This document shows, one piece after another, positions 8,593 through 17,687 of a stretch of DNA of 42,984 nt. Positions within the stretch are counted from its first letter, which is position 1. Each line of letters starts with the position of its first letter. This DNA comes from Deltaproteobacteria bacterium (GTDB taxonomy: Bacteria > Desulfobacterota > Binatia > HRBIN30): NCBI GenBank assembly GCA_016200585.1, contig JACQEN010000200.1, forward strand, positions 1 to 42,984. Reading direction: 5' to 3'. A program made the position numbers and the translations under genes. The notes beneath the pieces are model-generated. The model saw only the letters and a list, made by a program, of their open reading frames with translations. It ran no database searches and was not told where the DNA came from.

Positions 8593-9637
8593 TTCCAGGC
8601 AATTCCGCGCCGGTCGAGTCGTGGCGGAGCGCATCGAAGAAGCGTCGAACCTCGATCTTTGCGAAGCACCGAACCGGTCGACCGGGCTCATCTCCGAATT
8701 CGCCCACAGCCGGGGTGAGCTGTTCAATCGTTCCGGAGCTTCCTATCTCGAATTCAAGCTCAGCCTGGCGCCGCGATATCCGCGCACCTGGTTGAACATC
8801 ACGGGCGGTTATCTCGCTTTGATCATGACGGCGGTTGCCATGATGGTCGTGCACGCTGTTCCGTTGCTACCTGCAGCGGTCGCCGTTCTGCTCGGCGCCT
8901 TGTCGTTCGGCTGGTGGATTCACTACCTGATTCTATTCTTCCACGAAGCACTGCACTTCAACCTCGCGCCAACGAAGCAGTGGAACGACCGACTGGCCGC
9001 AGTGTTCATCAGCCCGTTGCTGGGTTTCAACGTCGCAACCTTCCGCGACGCGCACTTCGAGCACCACCGCCACTTGGGCACACCGCAGGACAACGAGGTC
9101 TCCTACTTCTCGGCGCTGACGCCGCGGTTCATTGTCGAATCCATTCTCGGCATCCGTATTGTACGCGCCCTTGTCGCAAAGCGACGCTATCTGCAACACA
9201 CACAAGCGCCGAGCGCCGTCGCGTGGCCGACGCTCCTGAGTAGTGCCGCGTTTCACGGATCCGTCATCGGCGCCAGCCTCGTAGCCGCTCAATACGCCCT
9301 GGCGATCGCCTGGGTTGCGGCGATGATTTCCGTTGCCCCGGCGCTCAATCTCATCCGCCAGATCCTCGAGCACCGCGACTTTGCGGCCCAGTCGAGCACG
9401 GACTATTCGCGGGTCGTGCACGGTCCGGTGGCGCGCATCTTCGGTGACGGTCCGCTTGCCAGCACCTTCGGCGCCGCTGGTTTCAATCGCCATCTCCTGC
9501 ACCACCTCGAACCGCAGATTTCATGCACCCGCCTGCGCGAGTTGGAGTCGTTCCTGAACGACACGGCGCTGGCAACGCGTCTCGCGGTCTGCCGCACCAC
9601 CTACTGGACGACCTTCGTCAGGCTGCTTCGAGCTTGA
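8534..9637 (+). CDS. Membrane fatty acid desaturase family protein
   Basis: Histidine boxes HEALH, HFEHH, HLLHH; several hydrophobic segments; start may be internal (e.g. GTG near 8621). Confidence 0.87.
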   Translation: MKSTASRQSSVPVASSAGADSRQFRAGRVVAERIEEASNLDLCEAPNRSTGLISEFAHSRGELFNRSGASYLEFKLSLAPRYPRTWLNITGGYLALIMTAVAMMVVHAVPLLPAAVAVLLGALSFGWWIHYLILFFHEALHFNLAPTKQWNDRLAAVFISPLLGFNVATFRDAHFEHHRHLGTPQDNEVSYFSALTPRFIVESILGIRIVRALVAKRRYLQHTQAPSAVAWPTLLSSAAFHGSVIGASLVAAQYALAIAWVAAMISVAPALNLIRQILEHRDFAAQSSTDYSRVVHGPVARIFGDGPLASTFGAAGFNRHLLHHLEPQISCTRLRELESFLNDTALATRLAVCRTTYWTTFVRLLRA

Positions 9638-9657
9638 AGCCGAGGACGAAAGCAGCG

Positions 9658-11358
9658 TCAGATCTCCGGCGCTTCGTCGGCGAGATGACTCAGAGCCGCC
9701 GGCAGATCGGCTGACGCCGGTTGATTCTCGACGGACGCTCTGAGCCGTAGGAGGCGGAGCGCTTGTTCGAACATGCGGCCCTTGGGCATCGCATGGCGCG
9801 CATACCAATCCTCGGGAACAGCGAGAGGCGAGACCGGCAAAGGCATCCGCGTGGGCGACGATCCACGGGTGAGGCGACGGATCAGAAACTTCGCGAAGGC
9901 CTTCACCGAGCGCGCCCCCTCACGCGGGCGACGCAAGGCCTGCGCGAGCTTCCACCCGATGTAACGCGGCCGGAAGAAGAAGCGCCGGTAGGCGTCCTCG
10001 CAAAAGGCCTCGATCTCTTCCGCGCGCAAGCCCGGTAGGTTCAGGACACAACGATGTCCGCCTTCGGCGTTGAGCCAATCGCTAAAGCGGTCGCTGGCGA
10101 GGTAACCGTTTTCGCGTGCCCATTTGTAGTAGGTCGTCCCGGGAAACGGCATGACCGGGTAGAACTGAGCGCTGTCGAGGCGCAGCGACATGGCAAGCGC
10201 CAGCGTCTTTTCCATCGTATCACGTGTTTCACCCGGAAAGCCGACCATGAAGCAGCCGTGCACGAGGATGCCGAGGTCGCGCGCCGCATCGACGAAGGTT
10301 TTCGCCTGCTCGATCGCTTGTCCCTTCCACATGTTCTTCAAGAGCAAGGGATCGCCGCTCTCGAAACCCGTCGCACAGCAGCGGAACCCCGCTGCGGCCA
10401 TGTGCGCCAGGGTTTCCTTGTCGACATTGACGCGGACATTGGCGAACCACTTGAGACGAACACCCTGCTCTTTGACGAACCGTGCAACCTCCTTGGCGAA
10501 TCGGCGGTCGGCGGTGAACGTGTCGTCCTCGAAAACAATCTCCCGAACCTCCGGCATGCTGTCCTGAATCCACTTCATTTCACCGACGATCGAAGCCGGC
10601 GAACGCGTGCGGTACTCGTGCCCGTGCATGACCTGCGGATAGACGCAGTACGTGCACTTCGCCTGACAGCCGCGGCCGCCGATGAGCATCACCATCGGAT
10701 AGCTGGCGAGGGAGAAGGAATAGTGGCGCGGGTCGAGGAAGCGCTTGTAGATCGGCGCGATCCACGGCAGCTCGTCGACGTTGGCAATCGGCGGACGCAC
10801 CGGGCCGCGCACAACGCTGCCGTCGCTACACCGCAACCCGAGGGCAGCAATGCGCCGCAGCCGATCGAACAACGCAGCGCTCGACGCGGCGGGCTCGGCT
10901 AGGGCGCTGGCGAGATCGCGGACGGTGTAGTCGTATTCGCCGATGGCAACGAAGTCGATCTCCGGGAACGCCGTCAGCGTCTCCCGCCACAGTGCGGTGA
11001 CGTGCGTTCCCACCATGCAGACACGGGTCGACGGCAGCCGTCGTTTGATTTCCGTAGCCAGCCGCAAATCGTTCTCCGCACTCGCCGTCGACGTCTCGAG
11101 AACACAGAGATCCGGCCGATAAGCGTCGAGCCGCGCATAGAGAACGTCCGCCGAGATGTCCGCCGCCGGACAGTCGTAGAGAAAGATGTCGAACCCCGCG
11201 GCATCGAGCACCGCCGCCGCGTGCGCCAGCCAGTAGGGGTAGTACAACGCGCCCGACTGGATGACGCCGGGGCTGCGCTGGCTGCGCGAGTAGCGCTTGT
11301 AGTATGGCGGATTGATCAGCGCGACCTTGAACGGCGCGTCGGCACAACGCATCGGCAA
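9658..11358 (-). CDS. B12-binding domain radical SAM protein
   Basis: N-terminal VALINPPYYKRY...; GGRGCQAKCTYCVYPQ (CxxxCxxC); FMVGFPGETRDTMEKTL. Confidence 0.92.
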   Translation of the reverse strand: MPMRCADAPFKVALINPPYYKRYSRSQRSPGVIQSGALYYPYWLAHAAAVLDAAGFDIFLYDCPAADISADVLYARLDAYRPDLCVLETSTASAENDLRLATEIKRRLPSTRVCMVGTHVTALWRETLTAFPEIDFVAIGEYDYTVRDLASALAEPAASSAALFDRLRRIAALGLRCSDGSVVRGPVRPPIANVDELPWIAPIYKRFLDPRHYSFSLASYPMVMLIGGRGCQAKCTYCVYPQVMHGHEYRTRSPASIVGEMKWIQDSMPEVREIVFEDDTFTADRRFAKEVARFVKEQGVRLKWFANVRVNVDKETLAHMAAAGFRCCATGFESGDPLLLKNMWKGQAIEQAKTFVDAARDLGILVHGCFMVGFPGETRDTMEKTLALAMSLRLDSAQFYPVMPFPGTTYYKWARENGYLASDRFSDWLNAEGGHRCVLNLPGLRAEEIEAFCEDAYRRFFFRPRYIGWKLAQALRRPREGARSVKAFAKFLIRRLTRGSSPTRMPLPVSPLAVPEDWYARHAMPKGRMFEQALRLLRLRASVENQPASADLPAALSHLADEAPEI

Positions 11359-11464
11359 GACGCTAACACGAGCCCCGAAGTGTGTAAAATCCGATCTCTA
11401 CGCTGGCTTGAAATCGCGCGCGGAGGTGGATCGAGCCCGGGTCCTGTGCCATCAAGAGGTCCGC

Positions 11465-12202
11465 ATGGCCATCGATCGCAGCGGCGTACACGGCTGGAAG
11501 CGCCACGCCATCGACCTCGTCGATCAGCTGGTTTTGCGGCTGCCTTTCGTCAGCGAGCTCTTCAATCAAGGGCTTTCGAAGACGATGGGGCTGCTGGCGG
11601 CGTTCCATTTGCTCAGCCGTCTGGAGATCGAGGGAGACTATCTCGAGTTCGGTGTCTTCCGCGGCGAGACCTTTCGCAACGCCATTCGCGCCGCACAACA
11701 AGGATTCCGCGCCACAAAGGAAGGGCGCTTCGGCGGGCGCTTCTTCGCCTTCGATTCATTTTCCGGTCTGCCGCAAGTCGAGTCGATGGGCGACGGCGTC
11801 AACCTCTACGCCGCCGGTGAATTCGCCGCTTCCCGTAGGACATTCGAACAAACCCTGGGAACGCTGCTGCAGCGATTTCCGATCGAGATCGTTGCCGGAT
11901 GGTTCAGCGAAACGCTGACGCCGGAGACGACGCAACGCCTGCGTCTGGTGAAGGCCGCCTTTGTGAACGTCGATTGCGATCTGTACGAATCGACCGTGCC
12001 GGTGCTCGAGTTTGTCACGCCGTTGCTGCAAACCGGCACAGTCCTCTACTTCGACGACTGGTTTTCCTATCGCGGATCGATCAGCGAAGGTGAACCGCGC
12101 GCCGCCCAAGAATGGCTGCAGCGCAACCCGCGAATCCGACTCGTCGACTACCGCAACGTCGGAATCACCGGCAAGATGTTCATCGTCAACGTCGCTCGCT
12201 GA
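11465..12202 (+). CDS. TylF/MycF-type (macrocin O-methyltransferase family) SAM-dependent methyltransferase
   Basis: Within ORF 11312..12202: GDYLEFGVFRGETFRNAIRAA, FFAFDSFSGLPQ, GWFSETL, NVDCDLYESTVPVLEFVTPLLQTGTVLYFDDW. Start chosen at ATG 11465 (MAIDRSGVHGWK). Confidence 0.85.
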   Translation: MAIDRSGVHGWKRHAIDLVDQLVLRLPFVSELFNQGLSKTMGLLAAFHLLSRLEIEGDYLEFGVFRGETFRNAIRAAQQGFRATKEGRFGGRFFAFDSFSGLPQVESMGDGVNLYAAGEFAASRRTFEQTLGTLLQRFPIEIVAGWFSETLTPETTQRLRLVKAAFVNVDCDLYESTVPVLEFVTPLLQTGTVLYFDDWFSYRGSISEGEPRAAQEWLQRNPRIRLVDYRNVGITGKMFIVNVAR

Positions 12203-12215
12203 TCGCGGCCGGGGC

Positions 12216-13232
12216 TCACCGAACAAACCTGTCACGCCGGCGCGGCAACTCGAACAACAAGCCGGCTCCGAAGCTCAGGTGGGTGAACCAGACAACCAGC
12301 GACGCTGCCAACCACACGACGGCCCCTTGCCCCTGGCGCCGGGCCTCTCCGAACAAGAGCAGCGCAATCGCCGCGAGATGCACGCCCGCAAGCAATGCAA
12401 GAGGCAACCAAGCTCCTCCGCCGGCGACACACCAAACACTGGCGCTCAGATAGGCCAACACCACAGCCGCAGGGGCAAGGAACTTCGGATGGAACGCCTC
12501 CGGGTGCCGCTTCATGTGAAAGCAATTGCCGCGACCGTAGAGAAACATATTACGCAGCCAGCTGCGTAGCGTTGGGCGTAGCGCGTGATCGACCACCATA
12601 TTGGGGTTCACCCACAGCGTGTAGCCCTTGCCAATCAGGCGGCGACTGACTTCCAGATCTTCACAAACCCGGGTGTAGGCTTGGTCGAAACCGCCGACAT
12701 CCTCCAAGGCGGAGCGCCGATAGACGACGTTCAATGTCGGACAATGAGCAACGGGCATGCGCACGGTGAGCGGACGGTTGAGGATCGAGTCGTGTCCGCC
12801 CACATAGGTAGGAAGCAACACCGCATAGGCACGATACAGAAGCCGCCCGTCTTGCGGCACGCGATTCGTGCCGCCAAAGGCGCCACAATGCCGATCCGCA
12901 GAACAAACCTTCAACGCTTCGGACACCGCAGCTGCCCAGCCCGGTTGCACGACGCAATCGATGTCGACGAAGGCAACCCACGGCGTCCGACTCTGCCGCC
13001 AGGCAAAGTCGCGCGCCGCCGCCAGACCATCGCCTTCGAAGCGCAGGACGCTCAGCCGCTCCCCCTGTTCGCTTGCCCAGCGCGCCAACAGCTGCGGGGT
13101 GTGGTCGCGCGAGGCGTGGTCGACGACCACAATCGGTGTCCGGAACGGCGCGGTCTCATCGACGAGTGCCTGTAGGCACTTGTCAACGTAGGCCGCTCCG
13201 TCGCGGACGCAAATGCAAACCGTCAGCTCCAT
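12216..13232 (-). CDS. Glycosyltransferase family 2 protein with C-terminal TM segments
   Basis: VCICVRDGAAYVDKCLQAL, PIVVVDHASRDHT, VAFVDIDCVVQPGW, VCEDLEVSRRLIGKG; ATG at 13232. Confidence 0.87.
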   Translation of the reverse strand: MELTVCICVRDGAAYVDKCLQALVDETAPFRTPIVVVDHASRDHTPQLLARWASEQGERLSVLRFEGDGLAAARDFAWRQSRTPWVAFVDIDCVVQPGWAAAVSEALKVCSADRHCGAFGGTNRVPQDGRLLYRAYAVLLPTYVGGHDSILNRPLTVRMPVAHCPTLNVVYRRSALEDVGGFDQAYTRVCEDLEVSRRLIGKGYTLWVNPNMVVDHALRPTLRSWLRNMFLYGRGNCFHMKRHPEAFHPKFLAPAAVVLAYLSASVWCVAGGGAWLPLALLAGVHLAAIALLLFGEARRQGQGAVVWLAASLVVWFTHLSFGAGLLFELPRRRDRFVR

Positions 13233-13313
13233 CGTTTCATTCTACTCGAAGCGATCGTCGCACAAACTCAGGAGTCGAGCGATCAGCCCGGCCAGCAACC
13301 GGAGAAACTTTGA

Positions 13314-13343
13314 TTGACCGGAAACTCGCGAGTCGAATAGGAT
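13314..13343 (+). promoter_or_regulatory. Candidate sigma70 promoter TTGACC-N18-TAGGAT
   Basis: Ends 12 nt before ATG at 13356. Confidence 0.4.
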
Positions 13344-13355
13344 GAAGGGCGAGTC

Positions 13356-14201
13356 ATGACTGCCGAGTTCCTGTCGCGCCACAAGCACGGCCTCTATTGG
13401 TTGCACATCAGCTTGGTGGTGGGCACCATTTGCCTGATCGTACCGGTTATCGCCTGGACGGGTGGTGCCGTTCCATCCGGCTTTCGAGCGCTGATCATCT
13501 TCGTCCTCACAACGGTTGCCTTTTGTCAGAATCAGGGGCTGGTCCACCATTGCGCCCATCATCTGCCGAAGGGACCTTACCCGCTCGGCCTCTACGCGGC
13601 GCGCTTCCTCCACTATCTGGGAGGGCTGCCATACACCAAGACACGCTTCGCCCATCGTTTGCACCACGCCCATTTGGGAAGCTCCTTGGACCCAGATCGC
13701 GTCGGCTACGAGAGCACGACGACCGTAATGAAACGGCTGCGCTATCTCGTACTGATCGGACCGTTGCGCGCACGCTTTGCTCCGGTCGACACGTCCTACG
13801 CGCTCAACGCCATGTCGCCCGACCGGCGCGCCCAGCATGAGCGTTCGTGCCGTCGCGATTGGCGCTTGGTGGGGCTGACTCATCTCATCCTGATGGGGCT
13901 CTGCGGACTCTATTATCCGGTGGTTTTCGCGGCGTTGTTGTTCGCCAATGTCCTGTCGAATGTGCGCGAGATGGCCGAGCACGGCAACCGTGGCCAAGGT
14001 GCGTACATCAACCTCGACGTGTCGGTACCCGGCGTGCTCTTCTTCTCGACGCCCGGCTTCTGGTTCCACGCCGTTCACCACATGGACGCGAGTATCCACT
14101 ATCTCGACTTGCCGAGCGTTGCGCGCCGGTTCACGCCGAAGACCAACCTACCGTTTCTTCAGCGCCACAGCGCCGTCGCCTACCTGTTTACAGGTCGCTG
14201 A
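13356..14201 (+). CDS. Membrane fatty acid desaturase family protein
   Basis: Histidine motifs HHCAHH, HRLHHAH, HAVHH; multi-TM. Confidence 0.85.
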   Translation: MTAEFLSRHKHGLYWLHISLVVGTICLIVPVIAWTGGAVPSGFRALIIFVLTTVAFCQNQGLVHHCAHHLPKGPYPLGLYAARFLHYLGGLPYTKTRFAHRLHHAHLGSSLDPDRVGYESTTTVMKRLRYLVLIGPLRARFAPVDTSYALNAMSPDRRAQHERSCRRDWRLVGLTHLILMGLCGLYYPVVFAALLFANVLSNVREMAEHGNRGQGAYINLDVSVPGVLFFSTPGFWFHAVHHMDASIHYLDLPSVARRFTPKTNLPFLQRHSAVAYLFTGR

Positions 14202-14207
14202 GCCGAC

Positions 14208-15365
14208 TCAGCTGGATGTACCCGCGACGAGATCGTGGATCAGCCAGCCAACGTCGATGATCGAAGCGAGGATCGCTGCCGCCATCCATGCGGTCACCAA
14301 CCGCGGCCAACGCTGCCATAGCCACTCCAAACCTTCGACAAGCAACCTCAGGATCGGCACGATCACCGGCAGGAAATAGATCGCCTTCATCCAGGTGAAC
14401 AACATCCATTGCCGGTGATAGTTGACGATCAGGACCACCATCGCCGACACCATGACGCCCAGATAGAAGAGCGGCGGCCAATCGTTCGTCCGGACGGACG
14501 AGAGCAAGCCGCGAGCCGCAGCCGTGCTCCACAGCGATCGCAGGAGCTTCGCGGCGCCGATCAGAAGTGCCGACAGCGGCAACAGACCGAACAGCAGACA
14601 CCAGCGTCCCAGCCATGCAAGAAGCGGGCTGGGGTTGTTCCAGATTGCATTGTCGAAACGCAAGAACAGCGCCCGGCCGTAGACCTGCGACCACAATGAT
14701 TCACGGTGTAGCGGGTAAGGTGGTTTGCCGAAGTCGTCGTCGAACGGCACGCGTAGAAGCTCGATGATACGAAACGTGAAGAATATCTGAGGCAGCCAAT
14801 CGTCCCCGCGCGGCACTTCGACCTGCAGCATGGGCACTTCGAACTCGTCATTGACGAACGGCGTGTGGCGCTCCGCGATGTTGTGCCGGTAGGGATCGAC
14901 CCAAGGCACAACCAGCAGGAACCCTAGAATGAACACCGCGGCGGCGGTCGTGTAGGCGCGACGTTGATCGGCAGAGGCCGCAGCCAACTTGAGAAGCAAG
15001 CTTGCCGCACCGACGGCGAAGATGATCCAGCCGGTGGCCTTGCTGAGCGCCGCGAGGATGGCAAACAACGTCGCCCCGATGACGGGCCTGAGCGTTGCCT
15101 CGGAGAGACAGCGGTCGAGGCAAAGAATCGCCAGCGACGAGAACAAGATGCAGAATCCGTCGTTGGTTGCCTGGGAAAAGATCCCCACCACGGCGGCGTT
15201 GAAGGAGAGAAACGCAATGGACAAGATTCGCACCGCCGAGCTGCTGCGCAGTCGGCGCGAATAGACGTAGACGGCGACGAGCAGCACCGTACCGGCAAGG
15301 AAGTTCAGAAGGTTTCCCCACATGCGTAACCCCTGGCCGTGCACCAGCTCGGCAATCGCCGCCAA
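14208..15365 (-). CDS. GT-C/ArnT-PMT-like membrane protein, C-terminal fragment (in frame with 15396..16199 across a TAG)
   Basis: 385-aa multi-TM ORF; starts at an in-frame TTG; upstream codons CAHPKLYHYA continue the frame to the TAG at 15396-15398. Confidence 0.7.
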   Translation of the reverse strand: MAAIAELVHGQGLRMWGNLLNFLAGTVLLVAVYVYSRRLRSSSAVRILSIAFLSFNAAVVGIFSQATNDGFCILFSSLAILCLDRCLSEATLRPVIGATLFAILAALSKATGWIIFAVGAASLLLKLAAASADQRRAYTTAAAVFILGFLLVVPWVDPYRHNIAERHTPFVNDEFEVPMLQVEVPRGDDWLPQIFFTFRIIELLRVPFDDDFGKPPYPLHRESLWSQVYGRALFLRFDNAIWNNPSPLLAWLGRWCLLFGLLPLSALLIGAAKLLRSLWSTAAARGLLSSVRTNDWPPLFYLGVMVSAMVVLIVNYHRQWMLFTWMKAIYFLPVIVPILRLLVEGLEWLWQRWPRLVTAWMAAAILASIIDVGWLIHDLVAGTSS

Positions 15366-15395
15366 CGCATAGTGATACAGCTTCGGGTGCGCACA

Positions 15396-15398
15396 CTA
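15396..15398 (-). other. In-frame TAG codon joining two halves of one apparent membrane glycosyltransferase
   Basis: Codon-by-codon reading of minus strand: GTC TGC ATG TAG TGT GCG CAC CCG AAG CTG TAT CAC TAT GCG TTG GCG GCG ATT. Confidence 0.85.
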
Positions 15399-16199
15399 CA
15401 TGCAGACCGACGAAGCCGGCTGCACCCAGCCGGCATTGCGTATCAGCGCGACAACCTGGAGGTGATCATCGTTCGCCTCGGTGTTGATCACGCAGAGCCA
15501 TGCACGCGCGACAGCACTGGCGAGGAGAATGACGAGGATCCAGCGCTCCTCACGGCCGAGGTTCCGGCGCCAGGCGCGAAGTCGCCGGTACAGCTCCGTC
15601 AATCGCGTCGCGGCAGTCTGGACAGCGTAGCGCAACCCGCGCGCGACGAGAGTCAGGCACCAGCGCAAGCCTTGCACCGTAGCGACCGCGAGACGGAAAC
15701 TTTCCCGGCGCAAGGCAAGCGCCAACAATCCCCAACCGGCCGACAGGATCAGGCCGCGAGCGTGACGCTTCCACCAGGGTCGCGGCGGCAGCCCCGACCA
15801 CTCCCAACCGAAAGCGGCTTCGCGCGAGCGAACATTGGACGCCAGGGCCGCAATCAGGTCGGCAGGCTCTACGCCGCGTGACACAACGATGGCAAAGCGC
15901 GAAGTCCGTACGGCCGTAGACGTCCCCTGACTCGGGTGACGCAGCTCGATTTCGAGTCGGCTGCCGCCGCACTCGTAGGTACTCACGACCCTTCCACGCT
16001 CCGCATGGGCGCCCTTCCAGAAACACGAGGGAGGAAGTCCGCCGTCGCGGCCCAACATCGCCGCAAGCAGATCCTCCTGGCCCGGCGGAATGACGGCGAC
16101 GCGATCAGCGCTCCACTGGTCGAGTGCGATGATGCCGAGAGAAAGCCCGAGCAGGCAGACCAGGGATGCTTGAACGACGCGAATCAACACCTTCCACAT
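15396..16199 (-). CDS. GT-C/ArnT-PMT-like membrane protein, N-terminal fragment
   Basis: Within ORF 15396..16703; ATG at 16199 (MWKVLIRVVQASLVCLLG); ends ...VINTEANDDHLQVVALIRNAGWVQPASSVCM followed by TAG. Confidence 0.65.
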   Translation of the reverse strand: MWKVLIRVVQASLVCLLGLSLGIIALDQWSADRVAVIPPGQEDLLAAMLGRDGGLPPSCFWKGAHAERGRVVSTYECGGSRLEIELRHPSQGTSTAVRTSRFAIVVSRGVEPADLIAALASNVRSREAAFGWEWSGLPPRPWWKRHARGLILSAGWGLLALALRRESFRLAVATVQGLRWCLTLVARGLRYAVQTAATRLTELYRRLRAWRRNLGREERWILVILLASAVARAWLCVINTEANDDHLQVVALIRNAGWVQPASSVCM

Positions 16200-16225
16200 C
16201 GCTCGCTCACGCACTGCGACGCAGC

Positions 16226-17449
16226 TCAACGCGCGGTAGCCGCCGGGTTGCGCCGCGGCACCAGAAGCATGCTCAAGAAGAACGACGAGAAGATCGTCTG
16301 AGCCCCGACGATCATGAGCGTCGAGGCTTGAATGGCAGGCCGCAGCGCGTCGAGCGCTCCGCGGCCGCTCGCCAGCCAACCGATCAGAACCATCGCGTCG
16401 ATGAAGAATCCCCAGACGAAGAGGATCGTGCCGAGGACCAACCCACGCTCCAGCGTGAAGAAACGCAGGAGCCAGTTGATGGTCCGATCGTGCGTGTAGA
16501 GACGGGCGGCGTGCGAATACACCTTGGCAAACAAGCCGGTGCTGACGATTTGATAACCAAGGACGATCAACAGGCTTCCGAGAGCCATGTAGTGAACGTC
16601 GAAATTGAGGCCGAAGAGAACGCGGGGTCCCGACGAGAGAAAAACCACCGGAAGCACACCGAGGACGATGCACAGCGCGCCCGGCAGCAAGAAGAGAGAC
16701 CATGGCGAGAACAGCAACATCAGTCGCAGGGTTCGCCAGCCATCGCGAAACGGCCGCAAATGCGGCCTGCGGTTGCGACCGTCACGATAGAGCGAGATCG
16801 GAATTTCGACGATGCGCATGCGCGCCAGCGCCGCCTTGATCACCATCTCACAGGCGAAGTCCATACCGGTCGTCTGCAGCTGCATCCTGCGATAGGCATC
16901 TTTCGTGAAAGCCCGCATGCCGCAATACACGTCGGAGATGCCGGCGCGAAACAGCAGGTTCAACAACAGCGAGAAGAACGGGTTGCCGACCCACCGATTG
17001 AGCTTGGGCATCGCTCCGCTTTCGATCCGACCGCGTAGACGCGTACCCATGACGAGATCGGCGCCCCGACGTAATTCTTCGACAAAGCGGCCGAGGTCGG
17101 TGAGGTCGTACGAATCGTCCGAGTCCGCCATGAGAATGTACGGCGCACGACACGCCTCGATTCCCGTGGTCAGGGCGTTGCCATACCCAGGATTCGGCTC
17201 GTCGACAACGCGGGCGCCGCAATCTGAGGCGATGTCCCGCGAGCCATCGGAAGAACCGTTGTCGACGACAACGATTTCACCGCGGATCCGAAGCTCATCG
17301 AAGGTCCGCAGCGCCTTGGTGACGCAGGTACCGACCGTCGCCGCTTCGTTGAGGCACGGCAGGACGACGCTCAACTCGTAGGACGCCGAGTCTTGATCGC
17401 GGACATCGGCTCTAGTGTCTTCGAGCGCCTGCATAGCGATCTTTGGCAT
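16226..17449 (-). CDS. GT2 dolichol/polyprenyl-phosphate sugar transferase-like (DPM1-type) with C-terminal TM helices
   Basis: LSVVLPCLNEAATVGTCV, EIVVVDNGSSDGS, LMADSDDSYDLTDL, VMGTRLRGRIE; ORF given to 17467, ATG at 17449. Confidence 0.88.
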   Translation of the reverse strand: MPKIAMQALEDTRADVRDQDSASYELSVVLPCLNEAATVGTCVTKALRTFDELRIRGEIVVVDNGSSDGSRDIASDCGARVVDEPNPGYGNALTTGIEACRAPYILMADSDDSYDLTDLGRFVEELRRGADLVMGTRLRGRIESGAMPKLNRWVGNPFFSLLLNLLFRAGISDVYCGMRAFTKDAYRRMQLQTTGMDFACEMVIKAALARMRIVEIPISLYRDGRNRRPHLRPFRDGWRTLRLMLLFSPWSLFLLPGALCIVLGVLPVVFLSSGPRVLFGLNFDVHYMALGSLLIVLGYQIVSTGLFAKVYSHAARLYTHDRTINWLLRFFTLERGLVLGTILFVWGFFIDAMVLIGWLASGRGALDALRPAIQASTLMIVGAQTIFSSFFLSMLLVPRRNPAATAR

Positions 17450-17649
17450 AGGTAAACCGTCGGCCAAAGGTCAAGCTGATTCGCTGGCCACGCAATGGAA
17501 CGGCACTTCCTTACGAGGTAGCAACCGCAACGGATCCAACCAGGTTGGGCGGCGGGGGGCGCTCCACCGCTGCGGAGCCTCGCCGCTCATGCACGGGCAA
17601 GCGCGATGGGCGCAACCCACAGGGATTGCCACCCACACGGTCTTCAATC

Positions 17650-17680
17650 TTGACACGGCGCGTCGCCAACGTGGTAAGGT
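17650..17680 (+). promoter_or_regulatory. Candidate promoter TTGACA ... TAAGGT
   Basis: TTGACA at 17650-17655; TAAGGT at 17675-17680 (19-nt spacer); ATG at 17688. Confidence 0.35.
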
Positions 17681-17687
17681 GCGGTTG

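Noticed and set aside
7933-8727. 264-aa - strand ORF
   Set aside because: Antisense to the HxD cupin gene with clear motifs.
10054-10902. 282-aa + strand ORF
   Set aside because: Antisense to the B12-rSAM gene 9658-11358.
13242-14099. 285-aa - strand ORF
   Set aside because: Antisense to the desaturase with intact His boxes.
14208-16199. Pyrrolysine/stop recoding as the favoured explanation for the internal TAG
   Set aside because: TAG is used as a normal stop elsewhere in the window and no pyl genes are seen; kept only as an alternative to mutation or sequencing error.
16200-16703. N-terminal extension of ORF 15396..16703
   Set aside because: Overlaps the DPM1-like GT2 C-terminus on the same strand and looks non-coding; ATG at 16199 begins a clear TM protein.
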